A DNA stretch of 64,000 nucleotides from Streptomyces lasiicapitis (GTDB lineage: Bacteria; Actinomycetota; Actinomycetes; Streptomycetales; Streptomycetaceae), in assembly GCF_014646335.1 (NCBI RefSeq), contig NZ_BMNG01000016.1:124001-188000 (forward strand), read 5' to 3'. Shown here in pieces: positions 32,954 through 41,243 of the stretch (position 1 is the first letter of the stretch; every line of letters begins with the position of its first letter). The translations under genes were made by a program, and so were the position numbers. The notes beneath the pieces were generated by a model, which was given only the letters and a program-made list of their open reading frames with translations, had not been told where the DNA came from and did not search any database.

Positions 32954-33326
32954 TCATCCCCACAGCCGCAGCCGGTGCGCCAGCGCCGCGGCCTCTCCTC
33001 TGCTGCCGACCTCCAGCTTCGCCAGGACGTGGGAGACGTGGACGCTGATGGTCTTGGCCGAGATGAACAGTTCCTCGGCGATGCGGCGGTTGCTGTGGCC
33101 CGCTGTGAGCAGGCGCAGGACCTCGCGCTCGCGCCGGGTGAGACCGAGCTCCGCCCCCGGGTCCTGGGCCTGCTCGGCGGTCGGTTCTTCGGGTACGGCG
33201 ATGCCCGCACGTCGGGCGAGGGCGAGGACGTCGTCCCGCAGCGGGCGCGCGGAGCCGGTCCGCGGTCTCATAGGCCCGGCCCGCGAACACGGGGCTGACG
33301 AACCTGGTCTCCACGCTGCCGAGCAT
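32954..33326 (-). pseudogene. Collapsed LuxR/LAL-type regulator
   Basis: The ATG at 33326 starts MLGSVETRFVSPVFAGRA, the usual N-terminus of large (about 900-residue) ATP-binding LuxR regulators, which continue into a P-loop NTPase. Here it runs only about 25 residues. A different frame then gives RPLRDDVLALARRAGI and a complete C-terminal LuxR helix-turn-helix (LGLTRREREVLRLLTAGHS, AKTISVHVSHVLAKLEVGS). The NTPase and sensor parts are missing, and the two ends join out of frame near 33250. It is best explained by a large internal deletion. Confidence 0.75.
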
Positions 33327-33409
33327 GACACAGGGACTGGACAAAGCTCTCTATTCCGGCGTGAGAACGGATACGGGGTGGGCGCCGGGCAAGCGCGTGG
33401 GCGGGCGCC

Positions 33410-33439
33410 CCGGCGGGCGAGGGGGCCGAGGCCCGCCGG
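33410..33439. terminator. Hairpin downstream of the DUF817 gene
   Basis: CCGGCGGGC (33410-33418) pairs with GCCCGCCGG (33431-33439) around a 12-base loop, about 115 bases past the DUF817 stop on the minus strand. Confidence 0.5.
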
Positions 33440-33554
33440 AGCGCGTCAGGGTGCTCCGCGGGCGTCAGGCGGGGTGGTGCCGCCGGCCTACGCGGCGGCG
33501 GACGGCGGACCGGCGCCATCGGGAGATGTCCCGAATTCCGGGGGGCTGGGGGCC

Positions 33555-34364
33555 TCAGGGCGTGTCCGACGGGTCGTGCCGCTGGCGCCGACCGCCTCGG
33601 TCCTGCACCACGAGGGCGACCAGTACGAAGGTGACGCTGATCAGCAGCGCCCAGGCGCCGAACTTGGCGAAGGAGACCGGCTGCCAGCCGTGCGCCTGGT
33701 CCGGGTAGCGCCAGGCGCCCACGTACGTGGCGAGATTCTCGGCCAGCCACAGGAAGAAGCCGATCAGGGTGAAGGACAACGCCAGCGGCATGCGGTAGCG
33801 GGCGCCGCCCACGGTGAACCGCACCCACGTTCCGGTGGTGACCAGGAGCAGCAGGGCGGCGAGCGGCCAGCGCAGGTCGGGCAGCCAGTGGTGGCTGAAG
33901 AAGTTCACATAGATCGCGGTGGCGACGGCCGCGGTGGCCCGAGGCCGGTAGCCGACCAGCCCCAGATCGAGCAGCCGCCAGGAACGGCAGACGTAGCTGC
34001 CCACCGCCGCGTACAGGAAACCGCCGTACAGCGGCACACCCGCCACCTTCAACAGCGCCGGTTCGGGATAGCTCCACGAGCCCAGCGCCACCTTGACCAG
34101 CTCGAAGGCCAGCCCGATCACATGGCACACGGCGATGACCGCCAGCTCCCGCCCGCTCTCCCAGCCGCACCACCAGAACAGCAGCGTCAGCAGCACCCCG
34201 TAGCCGACCAGCAGGTCGTACCGCGCCACCGGCAGTCCCGGGGCCGCCGCCGACAGCGCCACCCCGGCGAGCAGGGCGACGGCGAACGCGCAGGCGAGCG
34301 CTTGCAGACGGGCGAAGCGCAGGAGCTGGCGCAGCGCGGCGGCGGGAGCGTGGAGGACGTGCAT
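33555..34364 (-). CDS. DUF817 family membrane protein
   Basis: The 269-residue protein has seven or eight hydrophobic helices and the landmarks of DUF817: CHVIGLAFELVKVALGSWSYP, GVPLYGGFLYAAVGSYVCRS, VNFFSHHWLPD and ENLATYVGAWRYPDQ. The family function is unknown. It lies 72 bases downstream of the alcohol dehydrogenase gene in the P450 operon, which may be cotranscription rather than shared function. A hairpin follows. Confidence 0.88.
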   Translation of the reverse strand: MHVLHAPAAALRQLLRFARLQALACAFAVALLAGVALSAAAPGLPVARYDLLVGYGVLLTLLFWWCGWESGRELAVIAVCHVIGLAFELVKVALGSWSYPEPALLKVAGVPLYGGFLYAAVGSYVCRSWRLLDLGLVGYRPRATAAVATAIYVNFFSHHWLPDLRWPLAALLLLVTTGTWVRFTVGGARYRMPLALSFTLIGFFLWLAENLATYVGAWRYPDQAHGWQPVSFAKFGAWALLISVTFVLVALVVQDRGGRRQRHDPSDTP

Positions 34365-34436
34365 GTGGAGGAGGACGTTCTTGTGACAGCGGTGGTTTCG
34401 TGAGCCTCGCGGCCACCCGATGGGTCGCAGAGTGCC

Positions 34437-35486
34437 TCAGGGGCGGATCACGATCCGGATCGGGTTGCCCTCCTGGGACTCCAGGCGACGCACCCCCTCC
34501 TTGATCTCCTCCAGCGGGAGCACCGCGCTGACCGAGCGGCTCAGGTCCAGACGGCCGTACGCGACCAGGGTCACCAGGTCCTCCAAGTGGCGCTTGCGGT
34601 AACCGAGGTGGCCGGTGACCGTGTGGCGGCCGACGGCGTACTCCGCCGCCGGGCCGAGGTCCACGCTGTCCGGCGAGATGCCGACGAGTACCAGGTGGCC
34701 ACGGTGGCCGAGGGCGGCGTTGGCCTGGCGGATCGTGGCGGCGCGGGCCACCACGTCGAAGGCCGTCTCCAGGCCGCGCCCGCCGGTGAGCTCCCGGATC
34801 CGACCGGGCACATCCACGTCCGCGTCCGTCGGGTCCAGGGCGTGGTCCGCGCCGAGCTCCAGCGCCCGCTCGCGGGCCGCGGCAAGCGGGTCGAGGGCGA
34901 TGATCGGGACCGCCCCGGCAAGCCGGGCCACCTGCACCAGGTGCGCCCCCACACCGCCGAGGCCCCAGACCCCCACCGACTGGCCCGGGCGCAGAGCGGC
35001 CGTGTCCACCACGGCCCCGTAGGGCGTGGACACCGCGTCGGCGAGGACGGCCGCCTGTTCCAGCGGGATGCTCTCGGGTACGAGGGCCAGCGCCGTGACG
35101 GGTACGACCACGTACTCGGCCCACGCGCCGTCGTAGTCGAAGGCCATGATCCGCAGGTCGAGGCAGTCGTCCCAGGCGGCCCCCGACACGCAGGCGGAGC
35201 ACTGCCCGCAGGCGCGACCCGCAGCGAGCACCACGCGGTCGCCGACGCCGAAGCCCGGCATGGGGGAGCCGAGCTCGGCGATGGTGCCCGCGGCCTCGTG
35301 GCCCGGTGTGATCACGGGCAGCCGGGCGGGCACCGCCCCGTGCAGCAGCGACAGGTCGGAGTGGCAGATCCCGCAGGCGGCCACCTTCACCAGGGCCTCG
35401 CCGGGGCCCGGCGAGGGCACGGGCACGTCCCGCACGGCCAGTTCGCCGGTGGAGGTGTCGAAGCGCGCGGCGCGCATGGTTGCCAT
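34437..35486 (-). CDS. Zinc-dependent alcohol dehydrogenase (MDR superfamily)
   Basis: The 349-residue enzyme has catalytic zinc ligands in ACGICHSDLS (Cys) and PGHEAAGTI (His). A structural-zinc lobe holds CGQCSACVSGAAWDDC, and the NAD(P)-binding motif GVWGLGGVGAHLVQ is near residue 175. It should oxidise an alcohol or reduce a carbonyl. It follows the CYP102-like gene by 120 bases on the same strand, so oxidation of the hydroxy-fatty acid made by that P450 to a keto acid is a reasonable inference, not shown by the sequence. It starts with ATG at 35486. Confidence 0.9.
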   Translation of the reverse strand: MATMRAARFDTSTGELAVRDVPVPSPGPGEALVKVAACGICHSDLSLLHGAVPARLPVITPGHEAAGTIAELGSPMPGFGVGDRVVLAAGRACGQCSACVSGAAWDDCLDLRIMAFDYDGAWAEYVVVPVTALALVPESIPLEQAAVLADAVSTPYGAVVDTAALRPGQSVGVWGLGGVGAHLVQVARLAGAVPIIALDPLAAARERALELGADHALDPTDADVDVPGRIRELTGGRGLETAFDVVARAATIRQANAALGHRGHLVLVGISPDSVDLGPAAEYAVGRHTVTGHLGYRKRHLEDLVTLVAYGRLDLSRSVSAVLPLEEIKEGVRRLESQEGNPIRIVIRP

Positions 35487-35540
35487 GGATGTCTCCAGAG
35501 GTGAGCAGGAGCCGGTCTCTCCCCGGCAGCTCCAGGGGAT

Positions 35541-35575
35541 CCGGGGAGGTCCGGGGAGGTCCGGGGAGGTCCGGG
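35541..35575. repeat. Tandem 10-bp repeats between P450 and alcohol dehydrogenase genes
   Basis: GGGGAGGTCC is present three times in a row, with a partial fourth copy, in the 120-bp intergenic stretch. On the transcribed (minus) strand it reads GGACCTCCCC. Confidence 0.8.
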
Positions 35576-35606
35576 AAATCGGAGCGGGTGGCTGCGGAGG
35601 GGGCGG

Positions 35607-38600
35607 TCAGGAGGCCACGTACACGTCCTCGACGTAGCGGCCCTCGGCGACCATGTCCTGCCACCACTCCTCGGCCGCCGCGACGCAACCGCCCGTGTGC
35701 CGGGCGTGCAGCTTCTGGAAGGCAGCGCGTACACCCGGCGCCATCCGGCCGCCGTCGCCGCACACATACACCTTCGCCCCCGCTTCGAGCAGCCGCCACA
35801 CCTCCGCGCCCTCGGCGGCGATGCGGTCCTGGACGAAGAGCCGGCCGCCCTGGGGCGCCTTGAAGAACGTGGGCCGCATCGACACCGCCCCGGTCCGCTC
35901 CGCTTCCTCCAGCTCGGCACGGTGGAGGTAGTCGACCTCGGGATGGTCGCAGCCGAAGTAGCACAGCGCGGGCGCGAGCCGCGCGCCGCCGCGCAGGAGC
36001 GCCACGCGGTCCGCGATCGCGCCGCGGAAGGGGGCGAGTCCGGTCCCGGCGCCGATCATGATGACGGGGGTGTGCGCGTCGTGGCCGATGCGGAAGGCCT
36101 CCCGGCAGGGCTGCACGTGCGCGTGCACGGTGTCGCCGGGCCGTACGCGGTTCAGATACCCGGATCCGGTGCCCTCGTACACGCCGTGTCCCGAGCGCGT
36201 GGGGCCGCTCAGGAGCGACACCATCAGGTCGGCATGGCGCGGGTCCGCCGCCGGTGAGGAGGAGATGGAGTAGGGGCGCGTGCGCAGCGGCGGCAACAGG
36301 TCGAGCAGCAGCGGCCAGCCCACCTCGCCGCGCAGCGCCGGGTGTTCCGCGGCCAGGTCGAGCAGGCTCGGACGCGTGTCGGTCACGCGCTCGGTGTCGT
36401 CGGCGAGACGGCGCAGGGCGGCCTGCTCGGGCGGGCACGGGTTGTGCTCGGCGAGCCGGGCGATCCGGGCGGCGGTGAGCGGGGCGCGCAACTCCACGTG
36501 GTGCGTGAGCAGGTCGCGGGCGGTGACCGGGCGGTCCAGGGGCAGGGCGGCGCGGCCGGGGCGGTGGGCGCGGATGTCCAGGACGGCGTCCAAGTCGAGC
36601 CCGAGGAGCGTCGCCGCCCGCTCCACCAGGTCGGGGTCGTTGACGGGCAGGACGGCGAGATGGTCGGCGGTGCGGTAGGTGACTTCCTCGGGCAGCGCCA
36701 GGCGCAGGAACTTCTTGGCGCGGCCGAGCGGATGGCTCAGGTCGGCGAGGTCGGCCGTCTCCACCACGGTCATGGGGACGGCGCAGTGGCGGGTGGCGAG
36801 GGCGTCGCGGGGCCCGCCGGTCACCTCCGTGACCTCGTACGCGTACGCGGGCTCGGGCCGGGCGGATCCCGCAGGACCCGAGTCCGGATCCCCGTACTCC
36901 GACAGCAGGACGCGACGCAGGTCGGCGGTGAAGCGCGCGACGGTACCCGCGAGGTCCCCCGAGGCGTCCGCGGCGGTCCGCTCCATCAACCGGTTCCCGC
37001 CCAACTCCGAAAGCCTCTCGTCGAGTTGTGTGGGCACGCGCTGGTAGGTGGCCGCCCAGTTGCGGTCCCCGACGCCCAGAACGGCATAGCGCACACCTTC
37101 GGCGGTGCCCGGCCCCGCGTCCGCGAGCCAGGAGGCGAAGGCGGCGGAGTCGTCCGTGGGCTGCCCGTTGTAGGAGGCGGCGACGATGACGACCGGCCGG
37201 TCGACGGGCAGGTCACCGGCGTACTTGTCGAGTGACGCCACCTCGGTGGCGAAGCCCAACATGCCGAAGGTGTACGCGAGTTCCTCGGCGTAGCCGCGGC
37301 AGGTGCCGAAGTTGGAGCCGTGCAGGAGGGTGAGGGCCGAGCCTGCGGTGACGCGGGCGGGCAGCGTGCCGTTCTCTTCCCGCACCTCCTGGCGCGCGGT
37401 CGTGGCGCCGGGCGTCCGGTCCGCGCCGGTGCGCCGCGTCAGTGTCAGCGTGAAGCCTTCCGGCTTGAGGGTCAGGGTCTCCTTGACGTCGAGCAGATAT
37501 CCGGCGTGGTCGTGGAACCGGTAGCGGTGGATCAGCAGGGCCAGCAGCATCGTGGCTTCGTGCAGCGCGAACTGCCGCCCGATGCAGGCGCGTTCACCGG
37601 TACCGAAGGGCTTGTACACGTTCGCCGGGCGGGCCGCCTCGGCAGCGGGCGCGAACCGGTCCGGGTCGAACTCCTCGACGTTGTCGCCCCACACCGGGTC
37701 GCGGTGCAGCATCGGCGTGAGCACGGAGAACCGCTGTCCTGCCCGCACCCGGTGACGGCCGCCGATGACGGTGTCGACGCGCGCCTCGCGTTCGAAGGCC
37801 GCGGCGGTGGGCCACAACCGCAGGGTCTCATTGAGGACTTGGCGTACGTAGCGCAGCTTGCCGACGTCCTCGTACGACGGCTCGGGGTCCTGGGCGTCGC
37901 CCCACAGCGCGTCCACCTCGGCCTGCGCCAGGTGCAGGGCCGCCGGGTTGCGCAGCAGGTGGTGCAGGGCGAAGGAGAGGGTGCCCGAGGTGGTCTCGTG
38001 GCCCGCGATCAGGAAGGTGATGACCTGGTTGCGGACGTTGGCCTCGTCCAGGAGGGCGCCGCTGCCGGGGTGGGGTGCGCTCAGCATCAGGCCGAGCAGG
38101 TCGTCCGTGGAGGTGTCGCCGGCGGCCTTGCGCCCGCCGATCACGTTGTCGACGACGTGGGCGAGGAAGTCGGCGTCCGCCCGGAACGCCTGGTCCGCCG
38201 CCGCGTGGTCGCCTCCGGGCGCCCGGCCGAGGACCGCCTGGCAGTGGGCGAGGGCTCGCACCAGGGCCTGCACGAAGGGGTGCGGGTCGGTGCGCCGGAA
38301 GGACTCGAAGTCGTAGCCGAAACCGGCGAGACCGATGGTGTCCAGGGTCATGCGGGTCATGTCCGCCGAGACGTCGACGGGCGTGCCATCCCCGGCGCGT
38401 GCGTCCCAGGCGGCGATCAGGCGCCGGGACACGCGCAGCATCGTCGGGTGGTAGGCGCGCATCGAGCCCAGCGCGAAGGCGGGCAGCAGGATGTCGTGCG
38501 CCCTGGCCCAGTTGGGCTCGTCGTTGTAGGCGGTGAACAGGCCGTCGCCGGTGACCTCACGCACGTTCCGCAGCGCGGGCCCGACGGCCTTGGCGAAGCG

Positions 38601-38792
38601 GGTCTCGTCGGAGAGCTCGTCGACGAGGTCGTACGAGGAGACGAGCACCGCCTCGTGGTCGTGGAACCGCCGCCTGATGAGCGGGCCGTGCTCCCGGGCG
38701 AGAGCCATGGCCTGCTGGATGGGCGTACGACTCAATCCCGTGTCCGAGACGTCGACAACGGGCACGTCACTCATACCGCTCGGCGCGTTCAT
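35607..38792 (-). CDS. Self-sufficient cytochrome P450/NADPH-P450 reductase (CYP102-like)
   Basis: The 1061-residue fusion resembles P450 BM3. P450 part (1-455): I-helix LIAGHETTSGTLSFAL, ETLRLWP (ExxR) and haem loop FGTGERACIGRQFA. FMN domain (about 480-620): LLHGSNFGTCRGYAEEL. FAD/NADPH part: RPYSISSSP, IGAGTGLAPFRGA, CYFGCDHPEVDYLH and the C-terminus YVCGDGGRMAPGV. It should hydroxylate fatty acids near the end of the chain without partners. Phe87 of BM3 is kept (GLFTAY), but the residues aligned with Arg47 and Tyr51 are His and Leu. AGGAGG lies eight bases before the ATG at 38792. It is divergent from a PAS-LuxR gene. Confidence 0.95.
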   Translation of the reverse strand: MNAPSGMSDVPVVDVSDTGLSRTPIQQAMALAREHGPLIRRRFHDHEAVLVSSYDLVDELSDETRFAKAVGPALRNVREVTGDGLFTAYNDEPNWARAHDILLPAFALGSMRAYHPTMLRVSRRLIAAWDARAGDGTPVDVSADMTRMTLDTIGLAGFGYDFESFRRTDPHPFVQALVRALAHCQAVLGRAPGGDHAAADQAFRADADFLAHVVDNVIGGRKAAGDTSTDDLLGLMLSAPHPGSGALLDEANVRNQVITFLIAGHETTSGTLSFALHHLLRNPAALHLAQAEVDALWGDAQDPEPSYEDVGKLRYVRQVLNETLRLWPTAAAFEREARVDTVIGGRHRVRAGQRFSVLTPMLHRDPVWGDNVEEFDPDRFAPAAEAARPANVYKPFGTGERACIGRQFALHEATMLLALLIHRYRFHDHAGYLLDVKETLTLKPEGFTLTLTRRTGADRTPGATTARQEVREENGTLPARVTAGSALTLLHGSNFGTCRGYAEELAYTFGMLGFATEVASLDKYAGDLPVDRPVVIVAASYNGQPTDDSAAFASWLADAGPGTAEGVRYAVLGVGDRNWAATYQRVPTQLDERLSELGGNRLMERTAADASGDLAGTVARFTADLRRVLLSEYGDPDSGPAGSARPEPAYAYEVTEVTGGPRDALATRHCAVPMTVVETADLADLSHPLGRAKKFLRLALPEEVTYRTADHLAVLPVNDPDLVERAATLLGLDLDAVLDIRAHRPGRAALPLDRPVTARDLLTHHVELRAPLTAARIARLAEHNPCPPEQAALRRLADDTERVTDTRPSLLDLAAEHPALRGEVGWPLLLDLLPPLRTRPYSISSSPAADPRHADLMVSLLSGPTRSGHGVYEGTGSGYLNRVRPGDTVHAHVQPCREAFRIGHDAHTPVIMIGAGTGLAPFRGAIADRVALLRGGARLAPALCYFGCDHPEVDYLHRAELEEAERTGAVSMRPTFFKAPQGGRLFVQDRIAAEGAEVWRLLEAGAKVYVCGDGGRMAPGVRAAFQKLHARHTGGCVAAAEEWWQDMVAEGRYVEDVYVAS

Positions 38793-38870
38793 GGGTGCTG
38801 TCCTCCTCATGGGGCGGGTCCGGCTGCCCCCTCCACGATTCCGCCGCCCACTGGCCGATCCGCCGCCAGG

Positions 38871-38894
38871 ACTACAGAATCCTGTAGTGGATTC
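38871..38894. promoter_or_regulatory. Overlapping palindromes between P450 and PAS-LuxR genes
   Basis: ACTACAG-AATC-CTGTAGT (38871-38888) and GAATCC-TGTAGT-GGATTC (38877-38894) are perfect inverted repeats that share bases. They are about 80 bases before the P450 start and 100 before the regulator start, so they are the best operator candidates. Confidence 0.6.
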
Positions 38895-38991
38895 GCCGTG
38901 GCGCGGCGTGCGCACGGAGCGCGCCTGCGCTAGGAGCCCCACACCGGAACACGCACAGCCCCTGGACATGCACAGCGGAGGAGAACACCCC

Positions 38992-39615
38992 ATGCAGGAC
39001 CCCGAGGCGGACCCGGTGGTCTGGCGCACCCGCTTCCTCAACCTGCTCGACCGCACCCCGGCCCCGATAGCGATCAGCACCACCGACGGCGAGATCACCG
39101 GCGCGAACCCGGCCCTCGCCGCGCTGTGGGATCTGACCCCGAGCCGCCTCACCGGACGCAACCTGCTCGACCTGTTCACACCCACCGACGACGCCCGATT
39201 CGCCAAGCTGGACAGGGCGTTGCGCACGGGCCGCCGCTCCCGCTACCCGGTGCGCGTGCGCTGGACGGCGAGCAACATGCCGTACGAAGGAGAGCTGACC
39301 GTGGAGCCGGTGAGCGACCCGGCGGGCACCTCCCCGCCGCTCCTGGCGATCCTGAGCGTGGACGAGCGACGGACGGCGCCGAGGGCTCCGGAGCCCCAGC
39401 CGCTCAGCGCCCAGGAGACCCGCATCCTCGCCCTGGTCGCCGCGGGCCTCACCACCGCGATGGTCGCCCGCGCGGTGGACTTGAGCGCCGACGGCGTCAA
39501 CTACCACCTCGTACGCCTCTGCCGCCGCTTCGAAGTCCCCAACCGCACCGCCCTGGTGGCCCGCGCCTACGTCCTCGGCCTGCTCTCGCCGACCGCCTGG
39601 CCCCCCTCGCCGTGA
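38992..39615 (+). CDS. PAS-domain LuxR-type regulator
   Basis: The 207-residue protein has an N-terminal PAS fold (residues 15-125: PIAISTTDGEITGANPALAA, GRNLLDLFTPTD). The C-terminal LuxR-like helix-turn-helix is LSAQETRILALVAAGLTTAM followed by LSADGVNYHLVRLCRRFEV. PAS-LuxR proteins in Streptomyces (PimM type) are usually activators. GGAGGAGAAC precedes the ATG. It is divergent from the P450 fusion, so it probably controls that operon, perhaps sensing a fatty acid or redox ligand in the PAS pocket. Confidence 0.9.
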   Translation: MQDPEADPVVWRTRFLNLLDRTPAPIAISTTDGEITGANPALAALWDLTPSRLTGRNLLDLFTPTDDARFAKLDRALRTGRRSRYPVRVRWTASNMPYEGELTVEPVSDPAGTSPPLLAILSVDERRTAPRAPEPQPLSAQETRILALVAAGLTTAMVARAVDLSADGVNYHLVRLCRRFEVPNRTALVARAYVLGLLSPTAWPPSP

Positions 39616-39800
39616 CATTTGTTCCAGGCCCCGGCCTTCCAGACCACAGGCTCTCCGCGGGCCACGGTGGACGCGGCCCGGCGTCGCACGGCGCCACGCG
39701 CAGGTCCGTCACCCCGGCGTCGAGGTTGCGGCCCTTGCCACCTGATCGTTGACTGGGTCTCACGCGACCGCGCCTCCCCTCCTCGCAGAGAGACCGGCCC

Positions 39801-40388
39801 ATGTCCGAATCCGATGACGACAAGGTCCTCTTCTTCACCTTCAAAGACCCAGAGCATGCCCGCGATGCGCTTCACGACGTGACGCAGTTGCCCACCGTGA
39901 GCCGGGCAGCGATCCTGGCACGTTCCAAGGACGGCGAGCTGGCGGTACCCGAGACGTATCCAGCCGATGACGGCGGGGCGGCAGCAGTCGGCGGCGCTGT
40001 GGGCGCACTGGTCGGTCTCCTCGGCGGCCCCCTCGGTGTGCTCTTCGGCTGGGGTGCGGGCGCTCTGCTCGGTGTGAGCGCCGACGCCGACGAGGCGGAG
40101 GACTCGATCGATGCCCTCACCGTGCTCAGCCAAGGTGTCAACGAAGGCGAAACCGTCGTGATCGCGGACCTCACCGAGTCGGATCCGAGAGCGGCCGATG
40201 AGATCGCCGGGCGGCTCGGCGGCACCGTGGTGCGCGTTCCGGCACAGGACGTGGAAGCCGAGGTGCGCTCCGCCCAGGAGGCCGCCGAGAACGCCGTGCG
40301 GGCAGCTCGCAAACAGCACCGGGAACAGCGCAGGGCCGAGTTCAAGGACAAGGTCGACCACTTGTTCCGCCACGAGGGCAGGGGCTGA
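39801..40388 (+). CDS. DUF1269-like membrane-associated protein
   Basis: The 195-residue protein starts with a soluble alpha/beta part (VLFFTFKDPEHARDALHDVT), then a Gly-rich hairpin of hydrophobic segments (AAAVGGAVGALVGLLGGPLG, VLFGWGAGALLG). An acidic region and a charged C-terminal helix (ARKQHREQRRAEFKDKVDHL) follow. This arrangement fits DUF1269 proteins, which have no established role. No operon partner is seen; the upstream 185 bases hold no gene. Confidence 0.75.
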   Translation: MSESDDDKVLFFTFKDPEHARDALHDVTQLPTVSRAAILARSKDGELAVPETYPADDGGAAAVGGAVGALVGLLGGPLGVLFGWGAGALLGVSADADEAEDSIDALTVLSQGVNEGETVVIADLTESDPRAADEIAGRLGGTVVRVPAQDVEAEVRSAQEAAENAVRAARKQHREQRRAEFKDKVDHLFRHEGRG

Positions 40389-40449
40389 CACGCCTGAGAG
40401 ACTGAGCGCACCGTGCCCCCGGTGAGCCGGGGCGGGTGGGGCGGTCCGA

Positions 40450-40587
40450 GTGAGCGGCGACGCGATCAGGTTGCCCGGCGGAGCACTCGGCTGGTGGTGG
40501 ACCGACTCAGTCGCCGCGCTGCTCATCGCCCTGTTCCTGCTCCGCGAAGGTACGCACATGCTCAGGACACCGACAGCCACACCTTGA
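40450..40587 (+). pseudogene. Fragment of a cation transporter (CDF-like C-terminal helix)
   Basis: A short frame (GTG at 40450, 45 codons) reads ALGWWWTDSVAALLIALFLL REGTHML. The G-WWW-(T/A)D-x-VAALLIA helix followed by REG is the last transmembrane part of the small cation-transporter family commonly next to ArsR genes. The rest of the transporter is missing. The neighbouring gene on the other strand is indeed an ArsR regulator, so this is likely the leftover of its former partner. Confidence 0.55.
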
Positions 40588-40643
40588 CCGGCTTGCCGTC
40601 GAGCCACGGGGGCGGACCGGCGCGAGGGGCCACCGCCGCACGG

Positions 40644-41186
40644 CTAGGCGGAACTGGTGGCGCTGGTCGGCGGAGCCTGCTGGTAGAGCGCCACCAACAC
40701 GCCGTGCACGGGCTGGTCTTCTGCATCTTCCTCGAGCTGGTCGACCAGTTGGGCGAGGGTCTCGCCGAGTTCCCTTGCCTTCGCGGGGCTGAGACGCAGG
40801 TGGCGCAGTGTCAGGTGGGTGTCGGTGGGAGAGCGGTCCAGCTCCTGGGCGACCGCGGCGAGCATCGCGGCGGTGCCTGCCGCTTGGGGTTCGGCGACGA
40901 CCATGTGGCGGGCGGTGCGCTGGTAGTACTGCTCGGTGCCGCCGCGGACCTGGCGGGTCTCGGCGATGTGGATCAGCCCGGCTTCGCGGAGCACTTTGAG
41001 GTGGTGGGCCACGTTGCCCTTCTTCGCGTCGAGCTGCGCCGCGAGCTGGCTGGTGGTGGCAGGCCGGTGGCCCAGGGCGAAGAGCAACCGCTGACGCAAC
41101 GGGTGGGCGAGCGCCGCGAACTGCTCAGGCGCACCGACCTCCAGGACGTCCTCAGGAGGCGGCGGATAGGGAGTCTGATCATGCAT
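40644..41186 (-). CDS. ArsR-family winged-helix regulator
   Basis: The 180-residue protein has the HTH_20/ArsR domain at residues 20-95: FAALAHPLRQRLLFALGHRP, TTSQLAAQLDAKKGNVAHHL, KVLREAGLIHIAETRQVRGG. A helical C-terminal region follows (LSPAKARELGETLAQLVDQL). It lacks the Cys pairs of metal-sensing ArsR proteins. It is divergent from the S41 peptidase gene with a 28-bp palindrome right at its own start, so it is probably autoregulated and controls that peptidase. Confidence 0.9.
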   Translation of the reverse strand: MHDQTPYPPPPEDVLEVGAPEQFAALAHPLRQRLLFALGHRPATTSQLAAQLDAKKGNVAHHLKVLREAGLIHIAETRQVRGGTEQYYQRTARHMVVAEPQAAGTAAMLAAVAQELDRSPTDTHLTLRHLRLSPAKARELGETLAQLVDQLEEDAEDQPVHGVLVALYQQAPPTSATSSA

Positions 41187-41189
41187 ACC

Positions 41190-41217
41190 GAAAGTGTCTA
41201 AACTTATTGACGCTTTC
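41190..41217. promoter_or_regulatory. ArsR operator, 28-bp palindrome
   Basis: GAAAGTGTC and GACGCTTTC (eight of nine pairs) flank an AT-rich 10-base centre, starting four bases from the ArsR ATG. TTGACG (41207-41212) inside it, with TCTACT 18 bases downstream, could be the peptidase promoter; binding would block it. Confidence 0.7.
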
Positions 41218-41243
41218 GCAAGGGCGGTGCTCTACTCCCTGCC

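Noticed and set aside
33268..36438. 1056-codon minus-strand frame
   Set aside because: It crosses the DUF817, alcohol dehydrogenase and P450 genes out of frame with no domain; it is a GC-rich artefact.
38793..39227. Extension of the P450 frame upstream of 38792
   Set aside because: It would run through the divergent promoter and the PAS-LuxR gene; a strong ribosome site supports 38792.
40417..40432. CCCCGG-TGAG-CCGGGG hairpin after the DUF1269-like gene
   Set aside because: Only six base pairs, and such short GC hairpins are frequent by chance here; not listed as a terminator.
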